Source: Streptomyces lasiicapitis (GTDB taxonomy: Bacteria; Actinomycetota; Actinomycetes; Streptomycetales; Streptomycetaceae). Taken from it: DNA of 64,000 bases. Below are positions 28,201 to 41,700 of the stretch, in pieces. How positions within the stretch are numbered: position 1 is the first letter of the stretch; the number at the start of each line of letters is the position of its first letter. The position numbers and the translations under genes are program-made. The notes under the pieces are model-generated. The model was not told the DNA's origin. It worked only from the letters and a program-made list of their open reading frames with translations, and ran no database searches. Where the stretch lies: assembly GCF_014646335.1 (NCBI RefSeq), contig NZ_BMNG01000009.1:248001-312000 (forward strand), read 5' to 3'.

Positions 28201-29070
28201 GCCCAGCACCGCAGGGCCGCGGGCCTCGCGGCGGCCTCCCTCGTATGGGGGCCGTGGACGCAGGACGGCGGTATGACCACCGAACTGGCCGACGCCGACG
28301 TCACCCGGATGACCAGGACCGGCATGGTCGCCCTCACCCCCGAGGCCGGGCTCGCGCTGTTCGACACGACCCGCGATCTCGACGGTGCCGTCCTGGTGCC
28401 CATGACGATGGACATGTCCTCGGTGGGCGAGCCGGTACCCGCGCTCCTGCGCGGACTGGTGCGCGCACCTGCGCGCCGGACCGCGGAGTCGGCGGCCACG
28501 AGCACCACGGCCGATCCGGCCGCCGCGCTCAAGCAGCACCTGGCCGGGAAGTCCGAGACGGAGCGCGAGCGCATCCTGGTGGACCTGGTGTGCGACCAGG
28601 TGGCCGTCGTCCTCGGCTACGCGTCGGGGCAGGCGATCGAACCCGGACACGCCTTCAAGGACCTGGGCTTCGACTCCCTGTCGGCCGTCGAACTGCGCAA
28701 CCGGCTCAACGCGATCACCGGAACGCGGCTGCCGGCGACCCTGGTGTTCGACTACCCGACCCCGGCGTCGCTCGCGCGGTTCCTGCGCGAGGAGGTCGTC
28801 CCCGCCGACGGGCCCACGACCGAGCCCGTCTTCGGCGAACTCGACCGGCTGGAAGCCACCCTGTCGGCGCTCGCGTCCGACGGCGAGACACACGCCCAGG
28901 TCATGGCGCGGCTCCAGGGGCTGGTGGCGAAGTGGTCCGCCGGCGGTACCGGCCAGACGTCCGGCGCCGTGACAGCGGCCGACGACGACCTGGACGACGG
29001 CAGCGAGATCGAATCGGCCACCGCCGACGAGATCTTCAAACTCATCGATGACGAATTCGGAATGTCCTGA
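4204..29070 (+). CDS. PKS-B, giant five-module type I polyketide synthase
   Basis: 8288 aa, far larger than the usual one to three modules per protein. An N-terminal coiled-coil docking helix (DYLKRVTADL, residues 8-17) is followed by: module B1 KS-AT(malonyl)-KR(B)-ACP; B2 KS-AT(malonyl)-KR(A)-ACP; B3 KS-AT(malonyl)-DH-ACP with no KR; B4 KS-AT(methylmalonyl)-KR(B)-ACP; B5 KS-AT(malonyl)-DH-ER-KR(B)-ACP; and a C-terminal docking tail ending DEFGMS. All five KS domains carry DTACSSS, HGTGT and KSN(I/L)GH, so each should condense. The protein extends the chain by five units, giving predicted 21-OH, 19-OH, C17 ketone, 15-OH with 14-methyl, and a saturated C12-C13. Its neighbours PKS-A and PKS-C lie 78 and 45 bp away in the same orientation. 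Odd features: the KR-less module, the Lys-rich insertions and the GFSSL ACP. Confidence 0.97.
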   Translation: MVNEDRLRDYLKRVTADLHQARQRLRELEAGEQEPIAIVAMSCRFPGGVGSPEDLWRLVADGGDAISDFPSNRGWDVDGMYDPDPENSGTFYSREGGFLHDADEFDAGFFGISPREALAMDPQQRLLLETSWEVFERAGIAPGSVKGRRGGVFVGAATSGYGADIVGFPEEIEGHLLTGTATSVVSGRISYTLGLEGPAVTVDTACSSSLVALHLAAQALRQGECDLALAGGATVMSTPGAFVEFSRQRGLAPDGRCKPYADAADGTGWSEGVGMLLVERLSDARKNGHPVLAIVRGSAVNQDGASNGLTAPNGPSQQRVIRDALTSARLSAADVDVVEGHGTGTSLGDPIEAQALLATYGQDRPEGRPLWLGALKSNLGHTQAAAGVAGVIKMVMAMRHGVLPRTLHVDEPSRQVDWSAGEVRLLTEATEWPETGQPRRAGVSAFGVSGTNAHTIIEQAPPVDEDETEAEESPASDAYSGVATWLLSARGADALRAQAARLRAFLLERVESSALDVGHSLVATRSMFEHRAVVSGASRAELLAGLEAVASGEAAPGALQGVAGTAVKTAFLFSGQGAQRLGMGRELYETFPVFARALDEVCAHLDVVLDRPLKDVMFAAEGGADAELLDRTAFTQPALFAIEVALFRLLEHWGVVPDVVIGHSIGEIAAAHVAGVFSLQDACTLVAARGRLMQALPEGGAMVAVQASEEEISGSLVGREAEVSVAAVNGPTAVVIAGDEAAVLEIAGQWSERGRKTRRLRVSHAFHSPRMDAMLDDFRRVARDLTFQTPTLALVSNVTGEPVGADDVCSPEYWVRHVRAAVRFADGVRSLQAQGVTAYIEVGPDGVLSAMARDCLAGEAASAPAVVPVLRKGRPDAQALMAALTEAHVHGVTVDWEQVFAGRGARTVDLPTYPFQRQRYWLEGTGGASGASAAVDSVDARFWDAVEREDLEALAEALDVDGSGSLGELLPALSSYRRQQRDRTTVDGWRYRISWKPVSETPAATLSGTWLMVVPASGVADTFADSVSAALQRHGADVVRLVADEADLAPGALAGRLRDIATEPSGLGGVLSLLGVDERPCTEHPVVSRGLALTLTLVRALAEADIRARLWCATRGAVSVGRSDQLTSAVQAESWGLGRVAALEHPRIWGGLVDLPETVDERAAARLAWALSAGDGEDQVAVRGSGAYARRLTRVTVGNGSAERVWRPRGSVLITGGTGALGAQVARWAVREGAEHLVLTSRRGPSADGVSELTAELEALGAEVTVVACDAADRDALAEVLAAVPERYPLTAVVHAAGILDDGVLDGLTVGQLAGTLAAKAEGARHLHELTAELPLDAFVLFSSFAGAIGGAGQAAYAAANAYLDALAQRRRAQGLAATAVAWGPWAESGMAASGRAGERTRGGPLPPMTPSLALDVLGWAAGHDEAALVVADIDWTGMASMLSAGPSALVSDIPEARELLTAAAGTIGQAGPGHDLRGQLAGQSDEEQRLLLLDLIRTHAASALGHFSADSVEPGRAFRDLGFDSLTAIELRNRLDLATGLSLPATLIFDYPTAEVLADQLRQELGGAHAGAATSAVSHRVRPDDDDPIAIVAMSCRFPGGVENPQDLWRLLTEGGDGIAGFPADRGWDVEGMYHPDPEHPGTFYAREGGFLYGAPQFDPTFFGISPREALAMDPQQRLLLETSWEAFEYGGVKPAALRGSRTGVFIGTNGQDYSAIMLDAVEDFGGHVGTGSAASVVSGRISYTFGLEGPAMTVDTACSSSLVALHLAVQALRQGECDLALAGGVSVMSTPGAFVEFSRQRGLAPDGRCKPFAEGADGTGWSEGVGMLLVERLSDARRNGHPVLAVVRGSAINQDGASNGLTAPNGPSQQRVIRQALAGAGLSAAEVDAVEAHGTGTTLGDPIEAQALLATYGQERPEGRPLLLGAIKSNIGHTQAAAGVAGVIKMVMAMRHGVLPQTLHVDEPSSQVDWSAGEVRLLTEATEWPETGQPRRAGISSFGLSGTNAHTIIEQAPELEEAVASEAAGPGTPVSADVVPWLVSGKSREALRAQAERLAAHVAAREDIEALDVGHTLAARSVFEHRAVLVGEDRETLLRGLRAVAEGGIASGAVQGQAVTGGRTAFLFSGQGAQRLGMGRELYEAFPVFARALDEVCAHLDVLLDRPLKDVMFAAEGGADAELLDRTAFTQPALFAIEVALFRLLEHWGVVPDVVIGHSIGEIAAAHVAGVFSLQDACTLVAARGRLMQALPAGGAMVAVEASEEEVSGSLAGREAEVSVAAVNGPTAVVIAGDEAAVLEIAAQWSEQGRKTRRLRVSHAFHSPRMDAMLDDFRDVVTGLSFQAPAIALVSNVTGGAAGPEEVCSPDYWVRHVREAVRFADGMRALSAQGVTRFLEVGPDGVLSAMARDCLTPDEVAASAVVPVLRKDRPEAQALTTALAELHVHGASVEWESVFAGRGARTVELPTYAFQRERYWPEVSLSLSGLDAQGAADSVDARFWEAVEHEDLEALAEALDVDGETPLSAVLPALSTYHRNRRDRSTIDNWRYRVAWKPVSDVAGGSLSGTWLVVVPASRAEDELVTETVAGLRRHGADVVSLVADERDLDADALGERLRAAIADAPAVGGVLSLLALDEEPCSGHPELPSGLALTLTLVRAMADTGIEASLWCGTRGAVSVGRSERLSRPTQAMVWALGRVAALELPELWGGLVDLPEVLDERAVARLVGVLAGGAGEDQLAVRGSGVFVRRLARSAAPVADVASWRVRGTVLVTGGTGALGGQVARWLVRNGAEHLVLTSRRGLEAPGAPELCAELEALGARVTVVACDVADREQLAAVLDGVPEEYPLAAVVHAAGANGVGPLAGTTVAEAAAVISGKVAGAVNLDALLGDRELDAFVVFSSIAGVWGSGGQAAYGAANAYLDALVEDRRGRGLAGTAVAWGPWAESGMAAGDGGDQLARRGLPAMAPGLALAALQGALAGDEGVVTVADVDWERFAPAFTIGRPSPLLGELPEVQRALTNTGTAEGTGVAAGSALRERLTGLTEAEIDRTLLDLVRAHAAAVLGFAGAEVVEPGRAFKELGFDSLTAVEFRNRLNAETGLVLPATLVFDYPSSVVLAGHLRAEVLGTRGAVAVPSSAAVAPVDDDPIAIVGMSCRFPGGVGSPEDLWNLVAAGTDAITDFPSDRGWDVDGMYDPDPERLGTFYAREGGFLDGAGEFDAAFFGISPREALAMDPQQRLLLETSWETFERAGIDPASVRGNQIGVYVGAATSGYGTGLHEIPEGLEGQLLTGSATSVVSGRISYTLGLEGPALTVDTACSSSLVALHQAAQALRQGECDMALAGGVTVMTNPAAFVEFSRQRGLAPDGRCKPFADAADGTGWSEGVGMLLVERLSDARRNGHEVLAIVRGSAVNQDGASNGLTAPNGPSQQRVIRQALANAGVSPADIQVVEAHGTGTTLGDPIEAQALLATYGQERPENLPLWLGSLKSNLGHTQAAAGVAGVIKMVMAMRHGVLPKTLHVDEPSSQVDWSAGEVRLLAETVEWPETGHPRRAGVSAFGVSGTNAHTIIEQAPPVEDEAQPAPTPADDHGLAPWTLSARSPEALRAQAERLRAHLIDGAEHGVLDIAESLVATRSVFEHRAVLLGTERETLLRGLETLAAGDDAPGIVQGQAANGGKTAFLFTGQGAQRLGMGRELYDTFPVFARALDEVCAHLDVLLDRPLKDVMFAAEGGADAELLDRTAFTQPALFAVEVALYRLLEHWGVRPDVVIGHSIGEIAAAHVAGVFSLEDACTLVAARGRLMQALPTGGAMVAVEASEEEISGSLAGREAEVSIAAVNGPNAVVIAGDEAAVLEIAGQWSEQGRKTRRLRVSHAFHSPRMDAMLDDFRAVARTLAYNSPSVAFISNVTGEQTGADEVCSPEYWVRHVRETVRFLNGVRALEAQGVTAYIEVGPDGVLSAMAQDCLTQPADDIAAEDTPAPLLVPVLRKDRPETQALVAALAEIHVHGETVDWRAFFAGRGARRVDLPTYAFQHQRYWLEAGTSAGDAAAFGLDPADHPLLGGAVPLAGADGLLFTGTLSLHTQPWLADHVLRGEAVLATTALVELAIRAGDEVGLGHVEELVIQAPLALPRGGGVQIQLVLGEEDETGTRSLEMYSRVAEPVGADTDADVDVDEWICHASGVLAPEPDDAMTAEAAGFAAWPPPGAERVEVDGLYELLAGDGLVYGPSFRGLRAVWQRDDEVFAEVSLAEESVVDAQRFGLHPALLDAALQPLGLGVLDGVGRGRMLFSLAGISLYASGASALRVRLARTGPETLSLTAVDGAGEVVVSADTLTLRQVAPEQPEITPAADTADTAEETLPEPAAASPEAAAVPPAEISVEETSSAKPSRRRKTARRSAKRGGPDSGPLAALRERLAGLSEPEQDRMLLDVIRTHVAAVLGHASADAVQGSQAFKDLGFSSLTAVEFRNRVSKAIGLRLPATAVFDYPTPAELAKFTRAEVLGVLTGAVRPVPVAVAGNDEPIVIVGMSCRYPGEVATPEDLWNLVAEGRDGISPFPTDRGWDVENLYDPDPDEPGKCYTQEGGFLHGASRFDPAFFGISPREALSMDPQHRLLLETSWEALERAGIDPVSAKGSQTGVYAGVTYQDYGGVLAGSQDNVEGYIGTGVSPSVLSGRISYTLGLEGPAVTVDTACSSSLVALHLAWQALRQGECDLALAGGVTVMSTPMSLIEFSRQRALASDGRSKPFSAAADGASWAEGVGMLVLERLSDARRNGHPILAVVRGSAVNQDGASNGLTAPNGPSQQRVIRQALANARLSAAEIDAVEAHGTGTSLGDPIEAQALLATYGQERPEGQPLWLGAIKSNIGHSQAAAGVGGVIKMVMAMRHGVLPKSLHIDEPSPMVDWTAGDVELLAEARPWPETGHPRRAGVSAFGMSGTNVHTILEQAPEAEEAPETEAAEPAGAGTGAVDGPVAWVVSGKSGDALRDQADRLREFVAERPELSAADVALSLATTRSAFQFRGAVTGAGREELLERLAAMAEGAKAPGAVRANAIEAPGRSVFVFPGQGAQWAGMAVGLLESSPVFAESIGECETALSAYVDWSLTDVLRGADGAPGFDRVDVVQPVLFAVMVSLAKLWRSVGVEPDAVMGHSQGEIAAACVAGALSLEDAAKVVTLRSQAIAAGLAGRGGMVSVGLPVDQARERIAAWNGAISVAAVNGPGSVVVSGDAGALDEMVTQLEGEEIRVRRVPVDYASHSAHVEEIREELLRVLADLRPRTSEVPFYSTVFGELVDTAGLDAEYWYRNLRQTVELEATTRTLLGTGHGVFIEVSPHPVLTLPVQQTVEAAEAQAVVIGTLRRDEGGAERFLTSIAELHVNGADVDWRKVFAGHGGRQVDLPTYAFQRQRYWPQPGEDGGFGNGPVSEADSVDARFWEAVEREDLEGLAQTLELDGEAPLSAVLPALSSYRRGRRDRSTVDNWRYRINWKPLIDQPSSGSGQEQGAPITGTWLVVVPPVDAARELAERIARDAERHGARMVRVDLDATEPERSSLTALLRAAAPGTSATDGSEQDGTLAIDGVLSLLALDEEPIAGHPGVPRGFAGTVALVQALADIDIDVPLWLATTGAVSVGRSDRVGSVKQSLVWGLGRVVGLEYAQRWGGLVDLPESPDALDERALNRLVGLIGRSGDEDQVAVRASGVFARRLVRAPLGDARPARAWQPRGSVLITGGTGALGGRLARWLARGGAEHLVLTSRRGPDAPGAAELRDELTAMGARVTVAACDAADRDALRELLDGLPAEYPLTGVVHAAGVLDDGLVDTLTVPRTQGVFRPKVDAVVNLHELTQDLDLSAFILFSSYAGTVGGAGQGSYAAANAFLDALAQQRRAQGLAATSVAWGAWGGGGLVDDATAAQLKRRGMPPLVPELAVEALQQALDHDEVDITVADVDWERYAPGFASARPRPLLDELPEVRRALEAAEAELDAALSGLAVRLEGLSPAQREAEVLDLVRTHAAEVIGYPDADAVEPERAFRDIGFDSLTAVELRNGLSAAAGVTLPVTMAFDYPTPMVLARFILGEVLGTAPAPADEPPVVTGTVVDDDPIAIVSMSCRFPGGVRTPEDLWRLVSEGSDVISAYPTNRGWDLDDLYDPDPENTGTSYASGGGFVYDADEFDPAFFGIAPREALTIDPQQRLLLETSWEAFERAGIDAASLKGSRTGVFAGSNGQDYIGLLMTAPGGPDGYLGTGNAGSVVSGRVSYTFGLEGPAVTVDTACSSSLVALHMAVQSLRQGECSMALAGGVTIMSTPGSFVDFSRQKGLSSDGRCKAFAASADGTGWGEGVGVLLLERLSDARRNGHPVMAIVRGSAVNQDGASNGLTAPNGPSQQRVIRQALAGAGLAAHQVHAVEAHGTGTRLGDPIEAQALLATYGQGRPEDQPLWLGSVKSNIGHTQAAAGVAGIIKMVMAMREGVLPKTLHAEEPSPHIDWTSGAVSLLNEATAWPENGEPRRAGISSFGISGTNAHTIIEQAPEPEEPEAAVARVVTDDLTAGSRTLPWTVTGKGAEALRAQARNLRDHLADHPELDLDDVGYSLAASRSVFDHRAVLLNGDRDALLSGLDAIASGATAPGVVQGSVGTAGKTAFLFSGQGAQRLGMGRELYETFPVFAQALDEVCAYLDVLLDRPLRDVMFADENSADAELLNQTAFTQPALFAIEVALFRLLEHWGVTADVLIGHSVGEVAAAHVAGVLSLQDACTLIAARGRLMQALPEGGAMVAVQASEEEIAPSLIGREAEVSVAAVNGPTAVVIAGDEAAVLEIAEDWAEQGRKTRRLRVSHAFHSPRMDAMLDDFRKVVEGLIFQAPSISLVSNLTGASAGAEQVCSPEYWVRHVREAVRFADGVRALEKLGVTSFLEVGPDGVLTAMAQDCLTADEAGGARTLVPALRKNRPETQSLTTALAELHVHGTTVNWSTAFAGHDVRRVELPTYAFQRQRYWPKAGGPMTGDVASVGLSSPNHPLLGAGVELAGSDGFLFTNRLSVKSQPWLADHAIAGAALFPGTGFLELAIRAADQVGCGRVEEVTLATPMVLPENEQVQVQLWVDDADETGHRSIGLYSRAADASSGEPWTQHAAGALAPAGPEPSFDLGVWPPADAEALDISDFYERFAASGFAYGPVFQGLRAAWRAGDDVYVEVSLGEEHASLAADFGLHPALLDAAVQAVTFVALEDVGLSRLPFSWSGVSLHAGGASTLRVRLTRLGPDSISLAVADGTGRPVASIESLVLRPVSVDHIDTARTSAFRDSLFTLDWTPVPAISPADAATATWAVVGTDHYGLAAGAIAGAQVTAYADLDALGAAIDDGAAAPEAVLVSYAPGLDDEAAQGRPKSKAKTRAKGKGKGKAKRGLEPVDAIHAVTHHTLGMIQGWLGDRRFDSSRLVFVTSGAMAPEDRDETPDLIHAPLWGMVRSAQSENPNCFVLVDLDEDEASKAVLPAVLANDEPQAVVREGTVLGQRMARVSSGTALLPPAGVRDWRLDMHAKGTLENLALLPSPDATEELGATEIRVALRAAGLNFRDVLNALGMYPGEAGPLGGEGAGVVTEVGSAVTDLVPGDKVMGIFSGSFGPFAITDRRVVARVPESWTFEQAASTPIVFLTAYYAMVDLAGLKAGQSVLVHSAAGGVGMATLQLARHLGAEVFGTASEGKWETLRSLGLDDEHIASSRTLDFEKRFLEVTGGRGMDVVLDSLAREFVDAGLRLLPRGGRFLEMGKTDIRIPEEVAAEYTGVSYQAFDLIEAGPDRINEMWNDLISLFENGVLRPLPVRTWDVRRAPDAFRFLSQARHTGKVALTMPRTLDDSGTVLITGGTGGLGALLARHLVVEHGVRSLVLTSRRGVDAPGAVELVAELAGLGAEARAVACDVADRAAVEGLLAGIGSEYPLSAVVHAAGVLDDGVVESLTPERVDRVLRPKVDAALHLHELTRDLDLSAFILFSSVSGTFGGAGQANYAAGNAFMDALAQHRRAAGLAAASLVWGPWTQDGGMTTELADADVTRMTRTGMVALTPEAGLALFDTTRDLDGAVLVPMTMDMSSVGEPVPALLRGLVRAPARRTAESAATSTTADPAAALKQHLAGKSETERERILVDLVCDQVAVVLGYASGQAIEPGHAFKDLGFDSLSAVELRNRLNAITGTRLPATLVFDYPTPASLARFLREEVVPADGPTTEPVFGELDRLEATLSALASDGETHAQVMARLQGLVAKWSAGGTGQTSGAVTAADDDLDDGSEIESATADEIFKLIDDEFGMS
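4303..8960 (+). other. Module B1 of PKS-B: KS-AT(mal)-KR(B)-ACP
   Basis: KS about 4303-5583, active Cys codon 4819 (residue 206). AT about 5911-6760: GHSIG with Ser codon 6193 and HAFH 6493-6504 indicate malonyl-CoA. The AT-KR interval holds the linker DSVDARFW and the KR structural half, with no DH. KR from 7831, LDD at 8101, Tyr codon 8272: B-type, D-hydroxyl. ACP phosphopantetheine Ser codon 8779 in GFDSL. Predicted to set C21-OH and supply C19-C20. Confidence 0.93.
8962..13610 (+). other. Module B2 of PKS-B: KS-AT(mal)-KR(A1)-ACP
   Basis: KS about 8968-10245, Cys codon 9481. AT about 10567-11400: Ser codon 10852 in GHSIG and HAFH 11152-11163, malonyl. No DH. KR from 12493 has Trp codon 12910 and Tyr codon 12934 (GVWGSGGQAAY) and lacks LDD, so A-type with Gln at the A1/A2 position. 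ACP Ser codon 13444. Predicted to set C19-OH. Much of this KR is nearly identical in DNA to the KR of PKS-A. Confidence 0.93.
12844..13236 (+). repeat. Near-identical KR block shared with 3160-3552
   Basis: Second copy of the block described at 3160-3552, a constant 9684 bp downstream. It encodes the Trp/Tyr active-site region of an A-type KR. Confidence 0.85.
13621..17745 (+). other. Module B3 of PKS-B: KS-AT(mal)-DH-ACP, KR absent
   Basis: KS about 13627-14910, Cys codon 14143. AT about 15217-16070: Ser codon 15508 and HAFH 15808-15819, malonyl. DH about 16357-17200 has HPLLG at 16360, catalytic His codon 16456 and Asp codon 16990, but the usual HxxxGxxxxP ends in Ala (codon 16483) instead of Pro. 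No Rossmann TGGTG motif and no KR Tyr follow. Instead there is an Ala/Pro/Glu-rich stretch and a basic patch (RRRKTARRSAKR, 17356-17391), then an ACP reading GFSSL (Ser codon 17569). With no KR there is no beta-hydroxyl to dehydrate, so the product should be a beta-ketone, predicted C17. A trans-acting KR cannot be excluded. Confidence 0.9.
17356..17391 (+). other. Basic patch in the DH-ACP linker of module B3
   Basis: Twelve codons read RRRKTARRSAKR, directly after about 45 residues rich in Ala, Pro and Glu. The whole linker (about 17205-17400) occupies the place where a KR would normally be. It may be the scar of a KR deletion; no known domain is visible in it. Confidence 0.75.
17746..22470 (+). 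other. Module B4 of PKS-B: KS-AT(mmal)-KR(B)-ACP
   Basis: KS about 17749-19035, Cys codon 18265; the usual DPQQR reads DPQHR. AT about 19366-20230: GHSQG with Ser codon 19642 and YASH 19945-19956, the methylmalonyl signature. KR from 21352, LDD 21622-21630, Tyr codon 21793 followed by AAAN: B-type, probably B1 (no epimerisation). ACP Ser codon 22294. Predicted 14-methyl and 15-OH. Confidence 0.92.
19366..20230 (+). repeat. Methylmalonyl AT block, copy 1 of 3
   Basis: AT of module B4; highly similar in DNA to the AT blocks of modules C1 (about 30805-31660) and D1 (about 40495-41350), all with GHSQG and YASH. They share unusual codon choices such as GTGTTG and ATATCC, suggesting recent common origin. 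Confidence 0.8.
26311..26370 (+). repeat. Hexanucleotide AAGGGC tandem repeat coding Lys-Gly
   Basis: Three AAGGGC units (26341-26358) are followed by AAGGCC and AAGCGG, preceded by further AAG codons from 26317. The translation is a run of Lys alternating with Gly, Ala, Ser and Thr inside the DH-ER interval of module B5. The equivalent place in PKS-F lacks it. Likely a replication-slippage insertion in a surface loop. Confidence 0.85.
27724..28116 (+). repeat. Near-identical KR block shared with 47836-48228
   Basis: By eye about seven differences in 393 bp between the KRs of modules B5 and D2, from the TGGTGG loop to the residues before the active site. Codons here are rich in T and G at third positions, unlike the C-rich flanks. 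Confidence 0.85.
28820..29067 (+). other. C-terminal docking domain of PKS-B
   Basis: A helix pair beginning near FGELDRLEATLSAL and an acidic end DEIFKLIDDEFGMS. The tails of PKS-A, -C and -D share this plan, which in modular PKSs pairs with DYLKRVTADL-type coiled coils such as the head of PKS-C. Confidence 0.8.
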
Positions 29071-29115
29071 CGTGGCGAGCTGGAACTCACAGAGTGTTTC
29101 AAGGGGCTGGGGATA

Positions 29116-38733
<9,618 letters not shown>

Positions 38734-38777
38734 GCCGGCGCGGTCGGTTCCCGAGGGTCGTTCCTTACTACTTCCAT

Positions 38778-38783
38778 GGGTGA
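38778..38783 (+). promoter_or_regulatory. Ribosome-binding site that decides the PKS-D start
   Basis: GGGTGA lies 7 nt before ATG 38791. The in-frame ATG at 38776 has no such site, and the homologous heads begin at the NEEKLLDYL position, so 38791 is preferred. Confidence 0.65.
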
Positions 38784-38790
38784 CATAACA

Positions 38791-41700
38791 ATGAACGAAG
38801 AGAAGCTTCTCGACTATCTCAAGCGGGTGACCGCGGATCTCCAGCAGACCCGCCAGCGCCTGCTCGAGGCCGAGTCGGCCGACCAGGAACCGATCGCGAT
38901 CGTCGCCATGAGCTGCCGGTTCCCCGGCGGGGTGAGCTCTCCCGAAGACCTGTGGCGCGTGGTGGCGGACGGTACCGACGCGATCGCGGAATTCCCCATG
39001 GACCGGGGCTGGGACATCGACGCCCTCTACGACGAGGACCCGGACCGTCCCGGCACCAGCTATACGACCGAGGGCGGTTTCCTGGAGAACGCCGACCGGT
39101 TCGACCCGGCGTTCTTCGGGATCTCCCCGCGTGAGGCGCTGTCGATGGACCCCCAGCAGCGGCTGCTCCTTGAGACGTCCTGGGAGGCGTGCGAGCGCGC
39201 GGGCATCGACCCGATGTCCCTGCGGGGCAGCAGGACCGGTGTGTTCGTCGGCACCAACGGCCAGGACTACTCCATGCTCACGCTCGGCGCGGCCGAGAGC
39301 CTGGAGGATGTCGAGGGCCACTCGGGCACCGGCAACGCGGCGAGCATCGTCTCCGGCCGGATCTCCTACACCATGGGTCTGGAGGGCCCCGCGCTCTCCG
39401 TGGACACGGCCTGTTCGTCGTCCCTCGTGGCCCTGCACCTCGCCGTTCAGGCGCTGCGCCAGCGCGAGTGCACACTCGCGCTGGCCGGTGGTGTCACGGT
39501 GATGTCCACCCCGTCGGCGTTCGTCCAGTTCAGCCGGCAGCGCGGCCTCGCCGCGGACGGCCGGTGCAAGCCGTTCGGAGCCGCGGCCGACGGCACGGGC
39601 TGGGGCGAGGGCGTCGGCATGCTGCTCGTGGAGAGGCTGTCCGACGCCCAGCGCAACGGCCACCAGGTGCTGGGCATCGTGCGGGGCTCCGCCATCAACC
39701 AGGACGGCGCGTCCAACGGTCTGACGGCGCCCAACGGCATCTCGCAGCAGCGCGTCATCCGGCAGGCGCTGACCAGCGCCCGCTTGTCGGCCGCCGAGGT
39801 CGACGCGGTCGAGGCGCACGGTACGGGCACGACGCTGGGTGACCCGATCGAGGCGCAGGCGCTGATGGCCACGTACGGGCAGGACCGGCCCGCGGACCAG
39901 CCACTGTGGCTGGGAGGCATCAAGTCCAACATCGGACACACACAGGCCGCCGCCGGTGTCGCGGGTGTCATCAAGATGGTGATGGCCATGCGTGCGGGTG
40001 TGCTGCCCAAGACGCTCCACGCGGACGAGCCCTCGCCGCACATCGACTGGACCGGCGGCGCCGTCTCCCTGCTGAACGACTCGATCCCGTGGCCGGACCG
40101 GGAGCACCCGCGGCGCGCCGCGGTGTCCTCGTTCGGCATGAGCGGCACCAATGTGCACACCATCCTGGAGCAGGCTCCCGAGGCCGAGGAGACGGAGGCC
40201 GTTGAGGCCGAGGCCGCCGACGGTCCGGTGGCGTGGCCGGTGTCGGGCCGTGGCGCGGAGGCGCTGCGGGCGCAGGCCGGGCAGCTGCGTGAATTCCTCG
40301 CGGAACGCCCGGAGTTGAACGTGGCGGAGGTGGCTCTCTCACTGGCCACGACCCGGTCCGCCTTCGAGCACCGGGCCGTGGTGACCGGAGCCGACCGCGA
40401 GGCACTCCTCCAGGGCCTTGAGGCGATCGCCGAGGACACCGTCACGTCGACGTCGAACGGAGTGGTACGCGGGAGGACCGGCGACGCCGGCCGTTCGGTG
40501 TTTGTGTTCCCGGGTCAGGGGGCGCAGTGGCTCGGTATGGCGGTGGAGCTGCTGGAGTCCTCGCCGGTGTTCGCCGAATCGATCGGTGAGTGTGAGTCGG
40601 CTTTGTCGGCTTATGTGGACTGGTCGTTGACGGATGTGCTGCGTGGTGTTGAGGGTGCGCCTGGTTTTGACCGGGTGGATGTGGTGCAGCCGGTGTTGTT
40701 CGCGGTGATGGTGTCGTTGGCGAAGCTGTGGCGTTCGGTGGGTGTGGAGCCGGATGCGGTGATGGGTCACAGCCAGGGTGAGATCGCCGCGGCGTGTGTG
40801 GCGGGTGCGCTGTCGCTGGAGGACGCGGCGAAGGTGGTGGCCTTGCGCTCGCAGGCGATCGCGGTGGGTCTTGCGGGTCGTGGTGGCATGGTGTCGGTCG
40901 GGCTGCCGGTGGACCAGGCCAGGGAGCGTATCGCCGCCTGGAACGGTGCGATATCCGTTGCTGCGGTCAACGGCCCCGGTTCGGTTGTGGTGTCGGGTGA
41001 CGCGGGTGCGCTGGATGAGATGGTCACCCAGCTGGAGGGTGAGGAGGTCCGGGTCCGCCGTGTCCCGGTGGATTACGCCTCGCACTCCGCCCACGTGGAG
41101 GAGATCCGCGAGGAGTTGCTGAGGGCTCTGGCGGACCTGAAGCCGCGTGCCTCCGAAGTGCCGTTCTACTCGACGGTGTTCGGCGAGCTGGTGGACACCG
41201 CCGGGCTGGACGCCGAGTACTGGTACCGCAATCTCCGCCAGACGGTCGAGCTGGAGGACACTACCCGCACGCTGCTGGATGACGGTCACACCGTGTTCAT
41301 CGAGGCGAGCCCGCACCCGGTGCTGACCCTGCCGGTGCAGCAGACCGTCGAGGCCGCTCAGACGCAGGCCGTGGTCATCGGCACCCTGCGCCGCGACGAG
41401 GGCGGCCTGGAGCGGTTCCTGACCTCCGCCGCCGAGGTGTTCGTGAACGGCGTCGAGGTCGACTGGACCGCCCTGATCGAGGGCCGGAGCGCCCACCGGG
41501 TGGACCTGCCGACGTACGCCTTCCAGCGTCAGCGGTACTGGCTGGACGTGTCGGCCTGGGAGATGTCGGCCACCGCCGACGCCCTGGGCGCGGACGCGGT
41601 GGACGCCCGTTTCTGGGAGGCCGTCGAGCGCGAGGACCTGGAGGCGCTGGTCCGCACGTTGGAGGTGGAGGGTGAGGAGGCGCAGTCGTCGTTGACGGCG

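Larger units (their letters stand above)
22471..28800 (+). other. Module B5 of PKS-B: KS-AT(mal)-DH-ER-KR-ACP, fully reducing
   Basis: KS about 22483-23760, Cys codon 22996. AT about 24091-24945: Ser codon 24376 (GHSVG) and HAFH from 24676, malonyl. DH has an intact HxxxGxxxxP (His codon 25309, ending FPG) and Asp codon 25807. A Lys-rich insertion (26311-26370) sits in the DH-ER interval. ER about 26760-27700 has the LNFRDVL motif and the nucleotide-binding AAGGVGMA loop. KR from 27724, LDD 27997, Tyr codon 28168. ACP Ser codon 28675. Predicted to give the saturated C12-C13 pair. Confidence 0.93.

Noticed and set aside
38776..38790. ATG 38776 as the PKS-D start
   Set aside because: It has no ribosome-binding site, and the preferred ATG 38791 has GGGTGA at good spacing and matches the homologous heads.
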